A stretch of DNA of 56,044 nt from Acidobacteriota bacterium (GTDB lineage Bacteria > Acidobacteriota > Vicinamibacteria > Vicinamibacterales > Fen-181). The position numbers and the translations under genes are program-made. Shown here one piece after another: positions 47,445 through 56,044 of this stretch (position 1 is its first letter; each line of letters begins with the position of its first letter). The notes below the pieces were generated by a model that saw only the letters and a list, made by a program, of their open reading frames with translations, made no database searches and was not told the DNA's origin. The stretch covers positions 1 through 56,044 of the forward strand of contig JADGOB010000009.1 in the NCBI GenBank assembly GCA_017883185.1. The letters run 5' to 3'.

Positions 47445-48835
47445 CCACGCCAGCAGACGCGCTCAAGGGATACAAGGGCCATGCGCGCGCCGCGCTCGAG
47501 CGCTGGGGCGTGCGCGTGTGGAGCGACGTGCAGGTGGAGAACGACGCCGGCAGCCACTTCGAGGGCGTCATCCTCCCGCGCAGTGAAACCCAGGACGACC
47601 TCCACGTTGTCATCAAGCTGAAGAACGGCTACAACGTCGGCCTGCACGTGGACCGCGTCCGGTCGGTGAAGGAGGTCGGCTACAAGGAAGCCATCTACAA
47701 GATCCCGGAGAAGGAGTTCCCGCGTCGGCCCAACCTGCCGGCCGTCACGTTGCTCGGCACGGGCGGGACGATTGCCTCGCGCCTCGACTACCGCACGGGC
47801 GCCGTCATCCCGGCCTTTACGCCGGGCGAACTCTACGGCGCGGTTCCCGAACTCGCCGATATCTGCAACCTGACGACGAAGAAACTGTTCGGCGTGTTCT
47901 CGGAGAACATGGCGAAGGAGCAATACATCGAGCTGGCGAAGGCCATCGGCGAGGAGATCGAGAACGGCGCCGACGGCATCGTGATCGGCCATGGCACCGA
48001 CACGATGGGGCATACGGCCGCGATCCTGTCGTTCATGGTGCAGGACACGCCGGTGCCGATCGTGCTGGTCGGATCGCAGCGATCAAGCGACCGCCCGTCG
48101 AGCGACGCCGCGCTCAACCTGATTCACTCGGTCCGGGCCGCCGCCTACTGCGACATCGCCGAGGTGCAGATCTGCATGTTCGGCCCGACATCGGACCGCT
48201 ACGGCCTGCTGCACCGCGGCACGCGCTGCCGCAAGATGCACAGTTCCTACCGCAGCACGTTCCGCACGGTGGGCGACATCCCGTTGGGCACGGTCGGCCG
48301 CGACAGCTTCACCTACCTCCACTCGGACTACCGGAAGCGCGACAAGACGCGGAAGGTCAAGATCGACGCGGTGTACAACGATCGGACGACCATCCTCTAC
48401 TATTACCCGGGGATGTCGCCGGACCTCGTGGACGCGCTGGTGGAGAAAGGCTACCGCGGCATCGTCATCGCGGGCACCGGCCTGGGCCACGTCAACAAGC
48501 CGCTCTACCCGGCGCTCGAGAAGGCCATCCAGAAAGGCGTGCACGTCGTGATGACGGTGCAGACGCTCTGGGGCTACGCGCAGATGTACGTGTACGACAC
48601 GGGCCGCGACCTGCTCGAGATCGGCGTCGTGCCGCTCGACAACATGCTGCCTGAAACCGCGCTGATGAAGCTGTCGTGGGTGCTCGCCCACACCGACGAT
48701 CACGGCGAGGTGCTGCGGATGATGCGGGCGGTGGTGTCACACGAGATCACCGACCGCGAGCCGCACAACGGGTACCTGATCATGCAGGGCGGACTCCCGG
48801 AGATCGAGGAGTTCATCCTGTCGCACTGGAAGTGA
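47441..48835 (+). CDS. gatD: archaeal-type Glu-tRNA(Gln) amidotransferase subunit D
   Basis: GatD (464 aa) is the asparaginase-like glutaminase that supplies ammonia to GatE. An N-terminal beta domain (residues about 1-95) contains VILPRSETQDDLHVVIKLKN. The asparaginase core has LLGTGGTIAS (nucleophile-region Thr110), GHGTDTMGHT (Thr186, Asp187), VGSQRSSDRPSSDAALNLI and HRGTRCRKMHSS (Lys265). These match the positions of Thr101, Thr177, Asp178 and Lys254 described for the Methanothermobacter enzyme, offset by 9-11 residues. It overlaps gatE by four bases, so E and D should be made together. The N-terminal domain rules out a simple L-asparaginase. Confidence 0.93.
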   Translation: MTTPADALKGYKGHARAALERWGVRVWSDVQVENDAGSHFEGVILPRSETQDDLHVVIKLKNGYNVGLHVDRVRSVKEVGYKEAIYKIPEKEFPRRPNLPAVTLLGTGGTIASRLDYRTGAVIPAFTPGELYGAVPELADICNLTTKKLFGVFSENMAKEQYIELAKAIGEEIENGADGIVIGHGTDTMGHTAAILSFMVQDTPVPIVLVGSQRSSDRPSSDAALNLIHSVRAAAYCDIAEVQICMFGPTSDRYGLLHRGTRCRKMHSSYRSTFRTVGDIPLGTVGRDSFTYLHSDYRKRDKTRKVKIDAVYNDRTTILYYYPGMSPDLVDALVEKGYRGIVIAGTGLGHVNKPLYPALEKAIQKGVHVVMTVQTLWGYAQMYVYDTGRDLLEIGVVPLDNMLPETALMKLSWVLAHTDDHGEVLRMMRAVVSHEITDREPHNGYLIMQGGLPEIEEFILSHWK

Positions 48836-48909
48836 TCGCCGGTCCTGGGCGGGCTTTGTGAGTCGAAGGGCCGGCCATCGTGCCGGGCATGCACCCAGAG
48901 GCGGAGGCC

Positions 48910-50940
48910 ATGAGAGCACGAATCTTCGCCGTCTTTTCGACGCTGGCCTTGGTGCTGGTGCCCGCCGTCGTCGGCGCGATGACGGCGACACGGCCCGTGC
49001 GGCCGGCTGACCTCTTCGGCTTGAAGGACATCGGCGAACTGCAGGTGTCCCCCGACGGCCGCACGGTGGCGCTGACCGTGATCACCACCAACCTGGCGGC
49101 CAACCGCGTGCTGTCGCAGTTGATGACGATTGGCAGCGGCGGTGGAACTCCTGCGCCGGTTCCGGGCGTCCCGGACAATCCCTCCAGCCTCCGCTGGGCC
49201 CCGACAGGCGCGCGTCTGGCCTTCATCGCCGCGGACAGCGGGGGCAGCGCCATCTGGGTGTGGGACGTGGCGAGCGGACGTGTGGCGCGCGTCTGCAGCT
49301 ACAGCCGCGGCAACAGTTTCCAGTCGAAGGCGGGCAATGCGCTTGCATGGTCTCCCGACGGGGCCCGCCTGGCCTTCGTGGGCACTACGGACCCCTCACC
49401 GCCGCCGCAGGATCCACTGGTCATCTCCCGCCTGCAGTACAAGACACGGACCGCGTTCTCGGACAACCGCCCGTCGCACATTTTCGTCGTCCCGGTGGCA
49501 GGCAGCGCGCCGCGTTCCGTCACGTCCGGGCCGTTCGACGAGCACTCGATCGCCTGGGGAGGTGACGGCCGCGAGATCGTCTTTCTCTCGAACCGAGAAT
49601 CCGACCCGGATGTCAGGCTCAACTACGACATCTTCGCCGTGAACGTGGAGGCGGGCAGCATTCGGCGCCTGACCGCGACGCCGGGCGTCGAGTTCGAACC
49701 GCAGGTATCTCCGGACGGCCGCTGGATCGCCTTCATGGCAACCACGCGGCCCGTCACCACGATCGACAGCATCGCCGAGGATACGCACCTCTGGGTGATG
49801 CCGGCCGGCGGCGGCACCGCCCGGGAGCTGAACGGCGCGCTCGACCGGCGCAGCAGCGCGCCGCTGTGGACGCCGGACAGCCGCCGGATTGTCTACCTGG
49901 CGGCCGACCACGGGAAGACGCTCGTGATGGAGGTCACCTCGGACGGACGCGAATCGCGAGTCCTGGTGGATCGCCCGGCGCAAGTGTCGCTCCTCACGAT
50001 GGCGCGCGACGGTTCGCTGGTGCTGGCGCTGTCCGACGCCGCCACGCCCCACGAGGTGTTTCGTCTTCGAAGACCGGGCGGCGACCTGCAGCCCCTCACG
50101 CAATTGAACAGGGACGTCGCGGCCGGCTGGACCCTGGTGGCGCCCGAGTCGGTGACGTTTCGGAGTGTCGATGGCACAACGATCGAAGGCTGGTTTTACC
50201 GGGCGTCGGTCCCGGGCCGACGCGTCCCGATGCTGCTGACGATCCACGGAGGTCCGCACGGCGCCTTCGGGTACGGCTTCAACGGCGGCGCGCAGGTGAA
50301 CGCATCGCGCGGCTACGCGACGCTCGCCATCAACCCGCGTGGAAGCACGGGGTACGGGCAGGCCTTCACGGACGGCTGCGTCGGCAACTGGGGCGGCGGC
50401 GACTACAGCGATCTCATGGCGGGCGTCGACTACATGCTGAAGACTCACCCGGACATCGATCCCGATCGGCTCGGCGTGACGGGCGGCAGCTACGGCGGGT
50501 TCATGACCAACTGGATCATCACGCAGACCCACCGCTTCAAGGCCGCCGTGGCGGTGGCGAGCCTGTCGAACCTCACGAGCTTCTATGCGACCTCGTTGTA
50601 CCAGGACCTGGTGCACGCGGAGTTCAACGGGTTCCCATGGTCCGGGGACAACTTTGCGCGGCTCTGGCAGTGGTCTCCGCTTGCACACGTGGCTGGCGTC
50701 ACGACGCCCACGCTGTTCATACACGGTGAACAGGACAACGACGTGCACATCACGCAGGCCGAGGAGATGTACACCGCTCTGCGCCGCCAGGGCGTGGACG
50801 CGGTATTGGCGCGCTATCCGCGCGAGGGCCACGGCTTCCGCGAACCGCAGCACTCGCTCGACCGCATGATTCGCACCCTCGACTGGTTCGACAGGTACCT
50901 GGCACCAGCCACACCGCATCGGAAGAGGAGCGACGGATGA
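48910..50940 (+). CDS. S9 family prolyl-oligopeptidase-like serine peptidase, exported
   Basis: A 676-residue exported serine peptidase with a signal peptide (VFSTLALVLVPAVVGAMTA). An N-terminal beta-propeller (residues about 35-410; WAPTGARLAFIA, WSPDGARLAFVG, VSPDGRWIAFMA) is followed by an alpha/beta-hydrolase domain: catalytic Ser in GGSYGGFMTNW, Asp in HGEQDNDVH, and His in GHGFREPQHS. It degrades short peptides, probably acting as an acylaminoacyl- or dipeptidyl-peptidase in the periplasm. ATG 48910 is used. It is unrelated in function to gatDE upstream. Confidence 0.92.
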   Translation: MRARIFAVFSTLALVLVPAVVGAMTATRPVRPADLFGLKDIGELQVSPDGRTVALTVITTNLAANRVLSQLMTIGSGGGTPAPVPGVPDNPSSLRWAPTGARLAFIAADSGGSAIWVWDVASGRVARVCSYSRGNSFQSKAGNALAWSPDGARLAFVGTTDPSPPPQDPLVISRLQYKTRTAFSDNRPSHIFVVPVAGSAPRSVTSGPFDEHSIAWGGDGREIVFLSNRESDPDVRLNYDIFAVNVEAGSIRRLTATPGVEFEPQVSPDGRWIAFMATTRPVTTIDSIAEDTHLWVMPAGGGTARELNGALDRRSSAPLWTPDSRRIVYLAADHGKTLVMEVTSDGRESRVLVDRPAQVSLLTMARDGSLVLALSDAATPHEVFRLRRPGGDLQPLTQLNRDVAAGWTLVAPESVTFRSVDGTTIEGWFYRASVPGRRVPMLLTIHGGPHGAFGYGFNGGAQVNASRGYATLAINPRGSTGYGQAFTDGCVGNWGGGDYSDLMAGVDYMLKTHPDIDPDRLGVTGGSYGGFMTNWIITQTHRFKAAVAVASLSNLTSFYATSLYQDLVHAEFNGFPWSGDNFARLWQWSPLAHVAGVTTPTLFIHGEQDNDVHITQAEEMYTALRRQGVDAVLARYPREGHGFREPQHSLDRMIRTLDWFDRYLAPATPHRKRSDG

Positions 50941-51065
50941 TGCAGACGAACACGTTGGTGAGACGATGCGTGACCGTGACCCTGTTGACCGGCCTCACGT
51001 TCTTGCTGGAGTCGGCTCCGCACCTGGCGCGGACATGTGGGCGCGCAAGGGAGCGCGAAGGATAG
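50937..51065 (+). pseudogene. truncated signal-peptide ORF after the S9 gene
   Basis: ATG 50937, overlapping the S9 stop (ATGA), starts a 42-residue frame after a GGAAGAGGAG ribosome site. It encodes a convincing signal peptide (CVTVTLLTGLTFLLESAPHL) and then loses coding quality and stops at 51063-51065. This looks like the 5' end of a secreted protein whose body has been deleted. Confidence 0.45.
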
Positions 51066-51080
51066 ACCATGTTCATCCGC

Positions 51081-51260
51081 AATCCACGGATTGCGATGTG
51101 CTCCTGGGCACCTGTTGTACTGACGGAGCACGTCAGCGGGTTGCAGGTTCTTCTTTTCGAAGTGCGAACGGTATGAGTTGTATCCCTCGTACCGGAGGTG
51201 GCGTAGCGCGTCGCGCTTGAAGTACTCCCAGCCCATGCCGCGAAGGCCGATCCCGGTCAT
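51081..51260 (-). pseudogene. unidentified protein fragment in a decayed region
   Basis: A minus-strand frame reads MGWEYFKRDALRHLRYEGYN then SYRSHFEKKNLQPADVLRQY, protein-like for about 60 residues, then turns into the shadow of other sequence. I do not recognise it. The opposite strand has another coherent-looking piece (FLKEAPDGKAMAAAFRPG) near 51270-51325. The whole 50941-51474 stretch (534 bp) holds no intact gene and looks like a junkyard of truncated genes. Confidence 0.35.
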
Positions 51261-51429
51261 CTGGTCGTCATGTTCCTGAAGGAGGCGCCGGACGGCAAGG
51301 CAATGGCGGCAGCATTCCGCCCGGGCGCTCGGAGGAGTGCAACGCAGCTCCCGAGATCGACCGGCCCGCCGCCCACGCTGCCGCCCTCGACGGCACGAGG
51401 AAGGCCAAGGCGGGTGAGGTGGTAAGTGC

Positions 51430-51435
51430 TAGAAT
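51430..51435 (+). promoter_or_regulatory. possible -10 box for the biotin carboxylase gene
   Basis: TAGAAT at 51430-51435, 39 bp before the start at 51475; no clear -35 box. Confidence 0.35.
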
Positions 51436-51474
51436 GCTTGGGGATTAGCCGTATCCACGCCGGTCCAGACACGC

Positions 51475-52995
<1,521 letters not shown>

Positions 52996-53045
52996 AACCT
53001 CTGGCCGGTTTTCCGTCACGCTCAGATTGAGAGCCCGGGTTCGCC

Positions 53046-53567
53046 ATGAACTTCGAGATTGAGGTCAACGGTCAGCCGCACGCGGTCAAGGTCGAGCGCG
53101 TGGGCTCCCGCTATCGGATCGAATCGGAGGGGCGCGTGGACGTCGTGGACGTCGCTCGGGTGGATCGCACTACAATCTCGATGATCCTGGATGGTGAACG
53201 CCAGAGCAGCCACGAGGCGACGCTGCTCGATCGAAGCGAGCCCGGCGAAGTCGAGGTCCATCTTCGCGCCGGCGTCGTGCACACGCGCGTCGCGGGCGCG
53301 CCAGGTCAGCGCCGCTGGAGCGCCAGGGGTGCGGTGTTCGGCGGGGCGGGCGGGCCGCAGCGCGTTACGGCTCCGATGCCGGGCAAGATCGTCAAGGTGC
53401 TGGTGAAGCCAGGCGACACGGTCGCGGCGCGGCAGGGTCTCGTCGTCATCGAGGCGATGAAGATGGAGAACGAGTTGCGGGCCGCGCGCGCGGGCGAGGT
53501 GAAAGACGTCCATGTGGCCGAAGGCGACGTGGTCGAGGCCGGGCGACTCCTGACGGTGATCGAGTGA
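53046..53567 (+). CDS. biotin carrier domain protein of acyl-CoA carboxylase
   Basis: A 173-residue biotin carrier. The C-terminal biotinyl domain has APMPGKIVKVLVKPGDTV and the biotin lysine in VIEAMKMENEL. The N-terminal 90 residues (EIEVNGQPHAVKVERVGSRY) resemble the biotin-carboxylase-interacting domain seen in propionyl-CoA-type alpha subunits, detached here. Its stop overlaps the GTG of the next gene (GTGA). Confidence 0.92.
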   Translation: MNFEIEVNGQPHAVKVERVGSRYRIESEGRVDVVDVARVDRTTISMILDGERQSSHEATLLDRSEPGEVEVHLRAGVVHTRVAGAPGQRRWSARGAVFGGAGGPQRVTAPMPGKIVKVLVKPGDTVAARQGLVVIEAMKMENELRAARAGEVKDVHVAEGDVVEAGRLLTVIE

Positions 53568-56044
53568 TCCTTTCCTCCCTCCGCCGGCGCTGGCCCGAGG
53601 CCGCCCTCATCGTGGTGCTTGCCCTTGTCGCGTTCTACACGGGGCTGGCGTGGCGGACCCTCGCAGTCGTGCTGATGGGCGGCGTGGCGATCTTTGCCGT
53701 TCGCCGCCGCGTGCGCGACCTCGCCGTGGGCGCGCTGCTCACCGTCGCCCTGCTCGTCGTCACCATTGCCATCACGTTCACCATCGACCTCGGCCAGGTG
53801 TTCGGCGGAGCGGTCAAGCAGCTCGCCGAACGCTACGGGACCAAGTCCCTCGAGCGGCCGCTGCACATCGGGCGGCTTGGCATCCAGGTCGCCCGGGGCC
53901 GCTTCATCGTCGAGGACCTGCGAATCGACGGGCTCAAGCCCAAGGACACGCCGTTCTTTACGGCCAAGACGATCCTCGTGGACCTTCCCTGGTGGCAGGT
54001 CTTCAACTCGCGGGAGTTCTTCATCCGGTCGCTCGAGATGAGCGACTGGACGATCCAGCTCGAGAAGTTCGCGGACGGCGACAACCTGCCGAAGCTGAAG
54101 CGCGAGTCGAACGAGCCGCAGGGGCCGAAGCGCTTCACCACGACGCTCTACTACATGCACGCCTACCGCGGGCAGTTCACGTACATCGACCACGGCACGT
54201 GGACGACCGTGGCGCGGAACCTCGACGTCTACGTGCGCCACAATACGGGCGACTACCTGGGCACCGCGAGCATCACGGACGGCATGGTGAAGATCAAGGA
54301 CTACCTGCCGATGCGGTCCGACATGCGCGTGACGTTCAAGGTGGACGGCGGGCTCATCCGGCTGCCGGAGATCGTTCTTGACACCGACGGGGCGCACTCG
54401 CTGGTCACCGGCCAAATTGACCTGGCCAACTGGCCGGAGATGGTTTACAACGTCGATTCCCGGGTGAACCTCTGGCGCATGCGCGAGATCTTCTTCGCGA
54501 ACGAGTCGTGGCGCAGCCGCGGCGAGGCGCGCTTCAAGGGGACGTTCCACCTGTTCAAGGGCGGCCACCAGCTGAAGGGCGATTTTGCCAGCGCCCTCGC
54601 GCACGTCAACGTGTTCGGCTTTCCCAACCTGCGGGGCTCGCTCGTCTGGGAGCCGCACCGCTTCGAGGTAACGAACGCGACGGCACGGTTCTACGACGGC
54701 AGCGCAAAGTTCCGGTACCTGATGGCGCCGCTCTCCGACCCGCGCCCGGCGGTTGCCCGCTGGGAGGTGAGCTACCAGGACGTCGACCTGCTGCAGCTCT
54801 CGGACGCCCTCCAGATGCGCGGCGTTCGGCCGCTCGGTCGGGCCAGCGGCCAGAACCTGCTCGAGTGGCCGCTCGGCGCCTTCTCGGAGCATCGCGGGCA
54901 CGGGGAGGTGAGAGTGGTGCCCCCGGCCGACCGCATGCTGCTCGCGCGCCTGCCGCAGCCCGGGGAGTCGGCGATCCACGACGAGGCGCCAGAGTACGGC
55001 CCCGAGCGCGACGTGAACCGCTTTCCGAAGCCGACGGCGATCGGCGGCCAGTTCTCGTACCGGTTCGACCCGCAGTGGCTCCATGTCGACCCGGGTCACA
55101 TGGCGACCGAGCGCACGTATGTCGAGTTCGAGGGACGGACGGCATTCGGGGAGCAATCGCAGTTCCCGTTCTACGCCCGCAGCGCCGACTGGCAGGAGAG
55201 CGACCGCCTGCTGGCCGGCATCATCACCGCGTTCGGATCCCCCACCGGCATCATCAGCGTCGGTGGGTTCGGCGAGTTCCAGGGGACGATGACCAAGTCG
55301 TTCAAGAACCCGCTGGTCCAGGGCCGCTTCGTCGGCGACCGCCTCCGCGCCTGGGACGTCGTGTGGGGCCGCGCGACCGGGCAGCTCTCGATCGAGAATG
55401 GGTATGTGGACGTCACGAAGGCCGTGGCGACAACCGAGGGTTCGTCGGTCGAGGCCGAGGGACGATTCTCGCTCGGGTACCCGCGGAAGGATGGCGGGGA
55501 GGAAATCAACGCGAGGTTCGTGCTGAAGGATCGCCCGATGCGCGATCTGCGGCACGCGTTCCAGCTCGACGACTGGCCGCTCGAGGGGAAGGTCTCCGGC
55601 GAATTCAGGCTCTACGACAAGTACACGCGGCCGTTCGGCTACGGCCGCATCGCGATCACCGATGTCGTGGCCTGGGGCGAGCCGTTCGAGAGCGCGACCG
55701 CGCCGATCCGGTTCGAGGGGCACGGCGTCAGGCTGGACGCCATGGAGATCCGCAAGAGCGGCGGGACGGTGACCGGCGCGGCGTATGTCGGCTGGGAAGG
55801 ACGCTACTCGTTCAACGCGCACGGCGACCGGATTGCGCTCGAGACCGTCGCCTCCGTGAAATACGGCAAGGCGGAGTGGTCTGGGCTGATGCACTTCTCC
55901 GCGACGGGCGCTTCGACCTTCCAGAGCCCTCGGTACGAGGTGCAGATGGGCGCCGAGGACGTGTTCCTCGGCGAGGAAGGCATCGGCGCCGTCGCCATCC
56001 GGCTGGACGTCAAGGATCGCCTGCTCACGATCGACCAGTTCGAG
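53564..56044 (+). CDS. AsmA/TamB-like envelope protein, 3' end beyond the window
   Basis: A frame starting at GTG 53564 stays open to the end of the window (at least 827 residues, no stop). Two N-terminal hydrophobic helices (ALIVVLALVAFYTGLAW and LLTVALLVVTIAITF) anchor it in the inner membrane; the rest is repetitive beta-rich sequence of the AsmA/DUF748/TamB sort (RPLHIGRLGIQVARGRFIVE; LGTASITDGMVKIKDYLP; VEAEGRFSLGYPRK). These proteins span the periplasm and help move lipids or outer-membrane proteins. It overlaps the biotin carrier by four bases, an unexpected operon partner. Confidence 0.8.
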   Translation, partial: MILSSLRRRWPEAALIVVLALVAFYTGLAWRTLAVVLMGGVAIFAVRRRVRDLAVGALLTVALLVVTIAITFTIDLGQVFGGAVKQLAERYGTKSLERPLHIGRLGIQVARGRFIVEDLRIDGLKPKDTPFFTAKTILVDLPWWQVFNSREFFIRSLEMSDWTIQLEKFADGDNLPKLKRESNEPQGPKRFTTTLYYMHAYRGQFTYIDHGTWTTVARNLDVYVRHNTGDYLGTASITDGMVKIKDYLPMRSDMRVTFKVDGGLIRLPEIVLDTDGAHSLVTGQIDLANWPEMVYNVDSRVNLWRMREIFFANESWRSRGEARFKGTFHLFKGGHQLKGDFASALAHVNVFGFPNLRGSLVWEPHRFEVTNATARFYDGSAKFRYLMAPLSDPRPAVARWEVSYQDVDLLQLSDALQMRGVRPLGRASGQNLLEWPLGAFSEHRGHGEVRVVPPADRMLLARLPQPGESAIHDEAPEYGPERDVNRFPKPTAIGGQFSYRFDPQWLHVDPGHMATERTYVEFEGRTAFGEQSQFPFYARSADWQESDRLLAGIITAFGSPTGIISVGGFGEFQGTMTKSFKNPLVQGRFVGDRLRAWDVVWGRATGQLSIENGYVDVTKAVATTEGSSVEAEGRFSLGYPRKDGGEEINARFVLKDRPMRDLRHAFQLDDWPLEGKVSGEFRLYDKYTRPFGYGRIAITDVVAWGEPFESATAPIRFEGHGVRLDAMEIRKSGGTVTGAAYVGWEGRYSFNAHGDRIALETVASVKYGKAEWSGLMHFSATGASTFQSPRYEVQMGAEDVFLGEEGIGAVAIRLDVKDRLLTIDQFE

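Noticed and set aside
47441-48835. Plain type I or II L-asparaginase
   Set aside because: The protein has the GatD N-terminal domain and GatD-specific segments and overlaps gatE, so the amidotransferase reading is better.
53306-55894. Long minus-strand open frame opposite the biotin carrier and AsmA-like gene
   Set aside because: Its composition (strings of R, L, V, E, A without motifs) is that of a reverse shadow; the plus-strand frame has clear family features and stays open to the edge.

Overview
The window is high-GC, densely packed bacterial chromosome. It encodes a diderm cell (LpxC, an outer-membrane beta-barrel protein, several lipoproteins, an AsmA/TamB-like protein). Gene order such as dprA-topA-trmFO-xerC and rplU-rpmA-obgE-nadD-rsfS, together with the many carboxypeptidase-regulatory, PEGA and S9/M20 peptidase genes, suggests an Acidobacteriota member, probably of the Vicinamibacteria type. 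That placement is inference from gene content only; no rRNA or tRNA gene was seen.

Layout. 1-5300 is a scarred accessory region: a MITE-like element with about 110 bp imperfect inverted ends (208-789), a second near-identical right end that cuts a membrane-protein gene (2568-2686), an Fe-S protein, a small secreted protein, an M20 peptidase and a PAS-domain remnant. 5344-10009 holds uvrA, lpxC and a TerB-like gene. 10087-12967 holds an outer-membrane protein, a KOW-Smr protein and an ECF sigma/STAS/93-aa operon, which diverges from lysA across overlapping promoters. 14345-19674 holds tmk and the leftward run rplU-rpmA-obgE-nadD-rsfS-comF, with a lipoprotein/TPR pair upstream. 20034-26300 is dprA-topA-trmFO-xerC. 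26387-38060 separates xerC from hslVU and carries an NtrC-type two-component system, an ABC-F ATPase, a sigma/anti-sigma/lipoprotein operon, an exported-looking PCMT, an APC permease, two small membrane proteins and a PEGA protein. 38061-43812 holds hslV-hslU-lipoprotein, an FAH-family hydrolase and a carboxyltransferase beta subunit. 43870-45476 holds a MazF-type toxin-antitoxin pair, gene debris and 19-bp tandem repeats. 45477-48835 holds gatE-gatD. 48910-51474 holds an S9 peptidase and debris. 51475-56044 holds biotin carboxylase, biotin carrier and the start of an AsmA/TamB-like protein.

The most notable content is a complete overlapping gatE-gatD pair. It encodes the Glu-tRNA(Gln) amidotransferase classically regarded as archaeal, here inside an otherwise bacterial chromosome and with its key catalytic residues intact. 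It lies, with a toxin-antitoxin pair and pseudogene debris, between the carboxyltransferase gene and the biotin carboxylase/carrier genes of what looks like one acyl-CoA carboxylase, which suggests this was an insertion site.

Other recurring themes are short repeats that have entered coding sequence (a linker in XerC, a 12-residue repeat in the ABC-F protein, a 15-bp repeat in the PEGA protein), two genes with apparent leaderless GTG starts (lysA and the APC permease), and many stop-start overlaps of four bases within operons.
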